From: Rhipicephalus microplus
Taxonomy: Eukaryota; Arthropoda; Arachnida; Ixodida; Ixodidae
NCBI RefSeq assembly: GCF_043290135.1
Contig: NW_027464588.1
Coordinates: forward strand, 3,361,501-3,425,500
Direction of reading: 5' to 3'
DNA: 64,000 bases
Position 1 is the stretch's first letter. Every line of letters starts with the position of its first letter. This document shows, in pieces, positions 61,532 to 64,000 of the stretch. A program made the translations under genes and the position numbers. The notes under the pieces are model-generated. The model made no database searches and had not been told where the DNA came from. It worked only from the letters and a program-made list of their open reading frames with translations.

Positions 61532-64000
61532 GTGTGCACCTCTACCTCTGGTATAATGCAGTGGAACGCACGAGGCTTGCGAAGCCGATTGTCTGACTTT
61601 CGACAACGGATGTTTAAATACAGATTTCCGTTGGTTGTTATATGTGAGCCGAATATGATGTCGTCGTTTCGGATTTCCGGATACGTCACTTTGTGGTCAC
61701 GCGACGATCGAAATACGAGCAAAGTAATTATATGCGTACGTCGAGACTTAACGTACATGAGGCAAGCCGTGGCTCCTCATGCTTCTAACGACTATATTTG
61801 CCGAGCTATAAAGCACAAGCGACGTTCAATATCAATCCTTGGGAGATACATTCCTCCTAGAAGCCACGTGGACTGTTCCCATCTCTTGTCTGTGCTCCAA
61901 GCTTGCGCTGGACCACATGCATTAGCTGGGGATTTTAATGCACATCTTGCCATGTGGGGTTTTGCCTCAATAAACACCTGCGGTAGGGACATTGCCGATT
62001 CTGCGCTCAATCAGGGCCTGATGTGCATTAACAATGGCTCACCTACTTACCCCCGTGGCGCATCGTACAGCAGCTGTCTGGACGTATGTTTTGTGAGCAG
62101 AAGTTTCTTGCCTACCACCTGTTGGTTCGTAGACGTTGAAACACATGGATGTGACCATCTCCCTACATAAATACACCTAAAATGATTCCGTCGTTCGACT
62201 CCCCTGCCTGTGAAAAGCGTAGACTGGCCAGGATTCTAAGCTTCTGTGAATGCTCAGTGCGGGAACATTCAATCTATATCTGAAATAGAAAGCCTCATTG
62301 CATCAGCCTTAGCAACGCATACGAAACTTGTGACTGTTTCGCTACCAAGATCACAACTTGACGCACAATATGAACACCTTCGCGCAATTTGTCACCGGAC
62401 AGAGAGGAAACACAGGAGGACGAAATCGCCATCTCACCTATTTACAGCACGCCAAACACAACGACATGTATTGTGAGACCTTGATAAGCTCGATAGGCAA
62501 CGGTGGAGGGTACTATGTGGTTCTCTTGATCCCAGAAAACCCCTGTCTCGATAATGGCAAGCTGTCCGAAGCCTTCAAACGCCCACGCAACAGTTGTCTC
62601 TTTCTGAGCTTTGTCTTTAAAGCAAGGTCGACCTGAAGTAGAGGTTGCAGAAGATTACTGCCATTTACTCGTAGGTATGTCCTCCTCACCCATATCACCT
62701 TCGTGTTTAGCCTCACCGCCATCCAGCGAAGATCACCTTGACTTGCCGTTCACAATGCACGAACTTGACGCTGCGATTTCTGTGTCCCGACGGTCATCCG
62801 CACCAGGGCCTGCCGGAATTACTTATTCGGCGCTATATCACGTCAGCCAGGAAGCAAGTCAGGCTCTCTTGTCGTTCTACAACTCTACGTGGGAAACAGC
62901 GACAGTCCCAGAGAGTTGGAAATGCAGCTGCATAGTGGCCTTACTGAAACCAGGCAAATGTTCACATGAGTTGTCTTCTTATAGAACCATTGCCCCAGCC
63001 AGTTGCATCGATAAGGTGATGGAACGCATGGTGCTGGCAAGATTGGAATGGCTGCTGAAGAATAATGTCGGCTTACCAGATCTTGTAAATGGCTTCCGTA
63101 GAGGTCGATCATCTATAGACGGTGTTGTAGACCTAGTTTCTTCTGTTGAAAAGGAAAGACAACGTCGAAGATTGGTAGGGGCTATTTTATTAGATATAAA
63201 GGGCACGTACGATAGCGTCCATTATGAGGTCATTCTTGACGCACTTGAAGACATCGGCGTAGGTGGCCAACTACACGCGTGGATAGTGAGTTCTCTCAGA
63301 GGACGTACCATTTTTATGTCGACATGTGACGGTGACACGGCCAGGCACCTCGTAAGCCGTGGAGTTCCGCAAGGCGCCGTCCTGAATCCCAAGCTTTTTA
63401 ACATAGCACTCATTTGCCTTGAATCTGAGCTTCCCGACGTTGTCAAAATCAATGCGTATGTGAACGACATATGCACATGGGCATCTGGAGCAACGCGAGC
63501 GAACTGTGAGCAAGGTTACAACATGGCACATCAATAACATCTAAGTACTTGCGTCGTCAGGGCCTGGAACTTTCAATTGCAAAATGTGTTGCATTGGCAT
63601 TTACAAAGAAATCAATGTCACGGTACCCAATCTTCGCTCACGGAGCAGTCATTCCCGCGGTCAAGCACCACCGTTATTTAGAGGTCGTCATTGATCGTAA
63701 CCTTTCCTGGTCAAAGCATGTGACTATGCTACGGAACAAACTAATCAGTTTTGTGTATGTTCTTCGTGTTATAGCAGGGCTGAGATGGGGCCCTTTTGAG
63801 AAAAGTCTTCTGCAGTTATACAAGGCATTGTTTGGGGGATATATACGGTACAGCTCACCTGTACTTTCCAGCAAGCGGGTAACGTGCCTTCGTACTTTAG
63901 AAAGCCTTCAGGCACGAGCACTGAGAATATGCCTTGGCCTGCCACGGTGCACGTCAACCTCTGGCACTATAGAGGAGTCCCGCACCTACCCTATACAGGT
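61532..64000 (+). pseudogene. Non-LTR ORF2: endonuclease and RT, runs off window
   Basis: Endonuclease 61,532-62,170 (MQWNARGLRSRLSDFRQRMF, VICEPNMMSS, ALAGDFNAHLAMWGF with intact D-F-N, GCDHLPT then stop). RT has a 308-codon open frame at 62,611-63,537 (APGPAGITYSALYHVS, YRTIAPASCIDKVMERMVLA, RGVPQGAVLNPKLFN, active site AYVNDICTW with the catalytic Asp lost). It continues in another frame to the window end (thumb region, ARALRICLGLPRCTS). It matches 27,750-30,218 base for base apart from scattered changes. The left copy has an extra stop near 29,198. Confidence 0.85.

Noticed and set aside
1..64000. CRISPR arrays, bacterial operons, phage genes, rRNA
   Set aside because: No regularly spaced repeats, no ribosome binding site pattern, no phage structural genes and no rRNA-like sequence were seen. 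Everything fits an arthropod nuclear genome.

Overview
The window looks like nuclear DNA of a hard tick (Ixodida, probably a metastriate species). I infer this from a full-length copy and fragments of a tRNA-derived SINE that matches the tick 'Ruka' type as I remember it, and from dense, decayed Ty3-type LTR elements and RNase H-bearing non-LTR retrotransposons of the kind that fill tick genomes. It is not bacterial: there are no operons and no ribosome binding sites, and the few non-transposon coding pieces are small exons with GT-AG splice signals. Almost all long open frames belong to transposable elements, and nearly every one is broken by stops or frameshifts.

Layout. 0-2.4 kb: two decayed Ty3-type gag regions (minus). 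2.4-11.2 kb: a minus-strand non-LTR element split by a plus-strand Ty3 element (about 3.9-8.4 kb). 11.2-18.1 kb: mostly non-coding, with a non-LTR 3' end, a 160-bp TTC tract, a two-unit tandem repeat, a full-length SINE and an unrecognised 230-250 codon frame (minus, 16.0-16.6 kb). 18.1-23.4 kb: a nearly complete ORF1 plus EN-RT-RNase H non-LTR element (plus). 23.6-26.7 kb: an RTE-like element (minus) ending at a TA tract. 26.9-31.6 kb: a 136-bp L1/Tx1-like fragment fused to a second non-LTR element (plus). 31.7-35.2 kb: candidate host-gene exons on the minus strand. 35.6-38.2 kb: a Ty3 pol remnant (minus).

38.2-60.8 kb is a large inverted repeat. The left arm (38,237-46,426) and right arm (52,381-60,811) each carry the start of a non-LTR ORF1, a Ty3 gag/pro/integrase remnant, an L1/Tx1-like element and a tRNA-Ala-like SINE. 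The spacer holds a young gag-only LTR element with identical 109-bp LTRs (46,427-48,495) and a second copy of the RTE block (48,521-52,380), which is a direct repeat of 22,950-26,808. From 60,812 to the window end the sequence is a direct repeat of 27,030-30,218.

The repeat blocks share the same inactivating lesions: a lost RT catalytic Asp, identical stops and a lost zinc-knuckle Cys. They therefore look like segmental duplications of already dead elements rather than separate insertions. Two block edges coincide at one nucleotide position (about 60,811) and several junctions lie in TA tracts. This points to template-switching or break repair at AT-rich palindromes, or to an assembly chimera, which cannot be excluded from sequence alone. 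I found no clear new autonomous system. The best candidates for something undescribed are the gag-only LTR element, the 16-kb Cys/His plus helix-turn-helix-like frame, the small-exon gene and the rearrangement itself.
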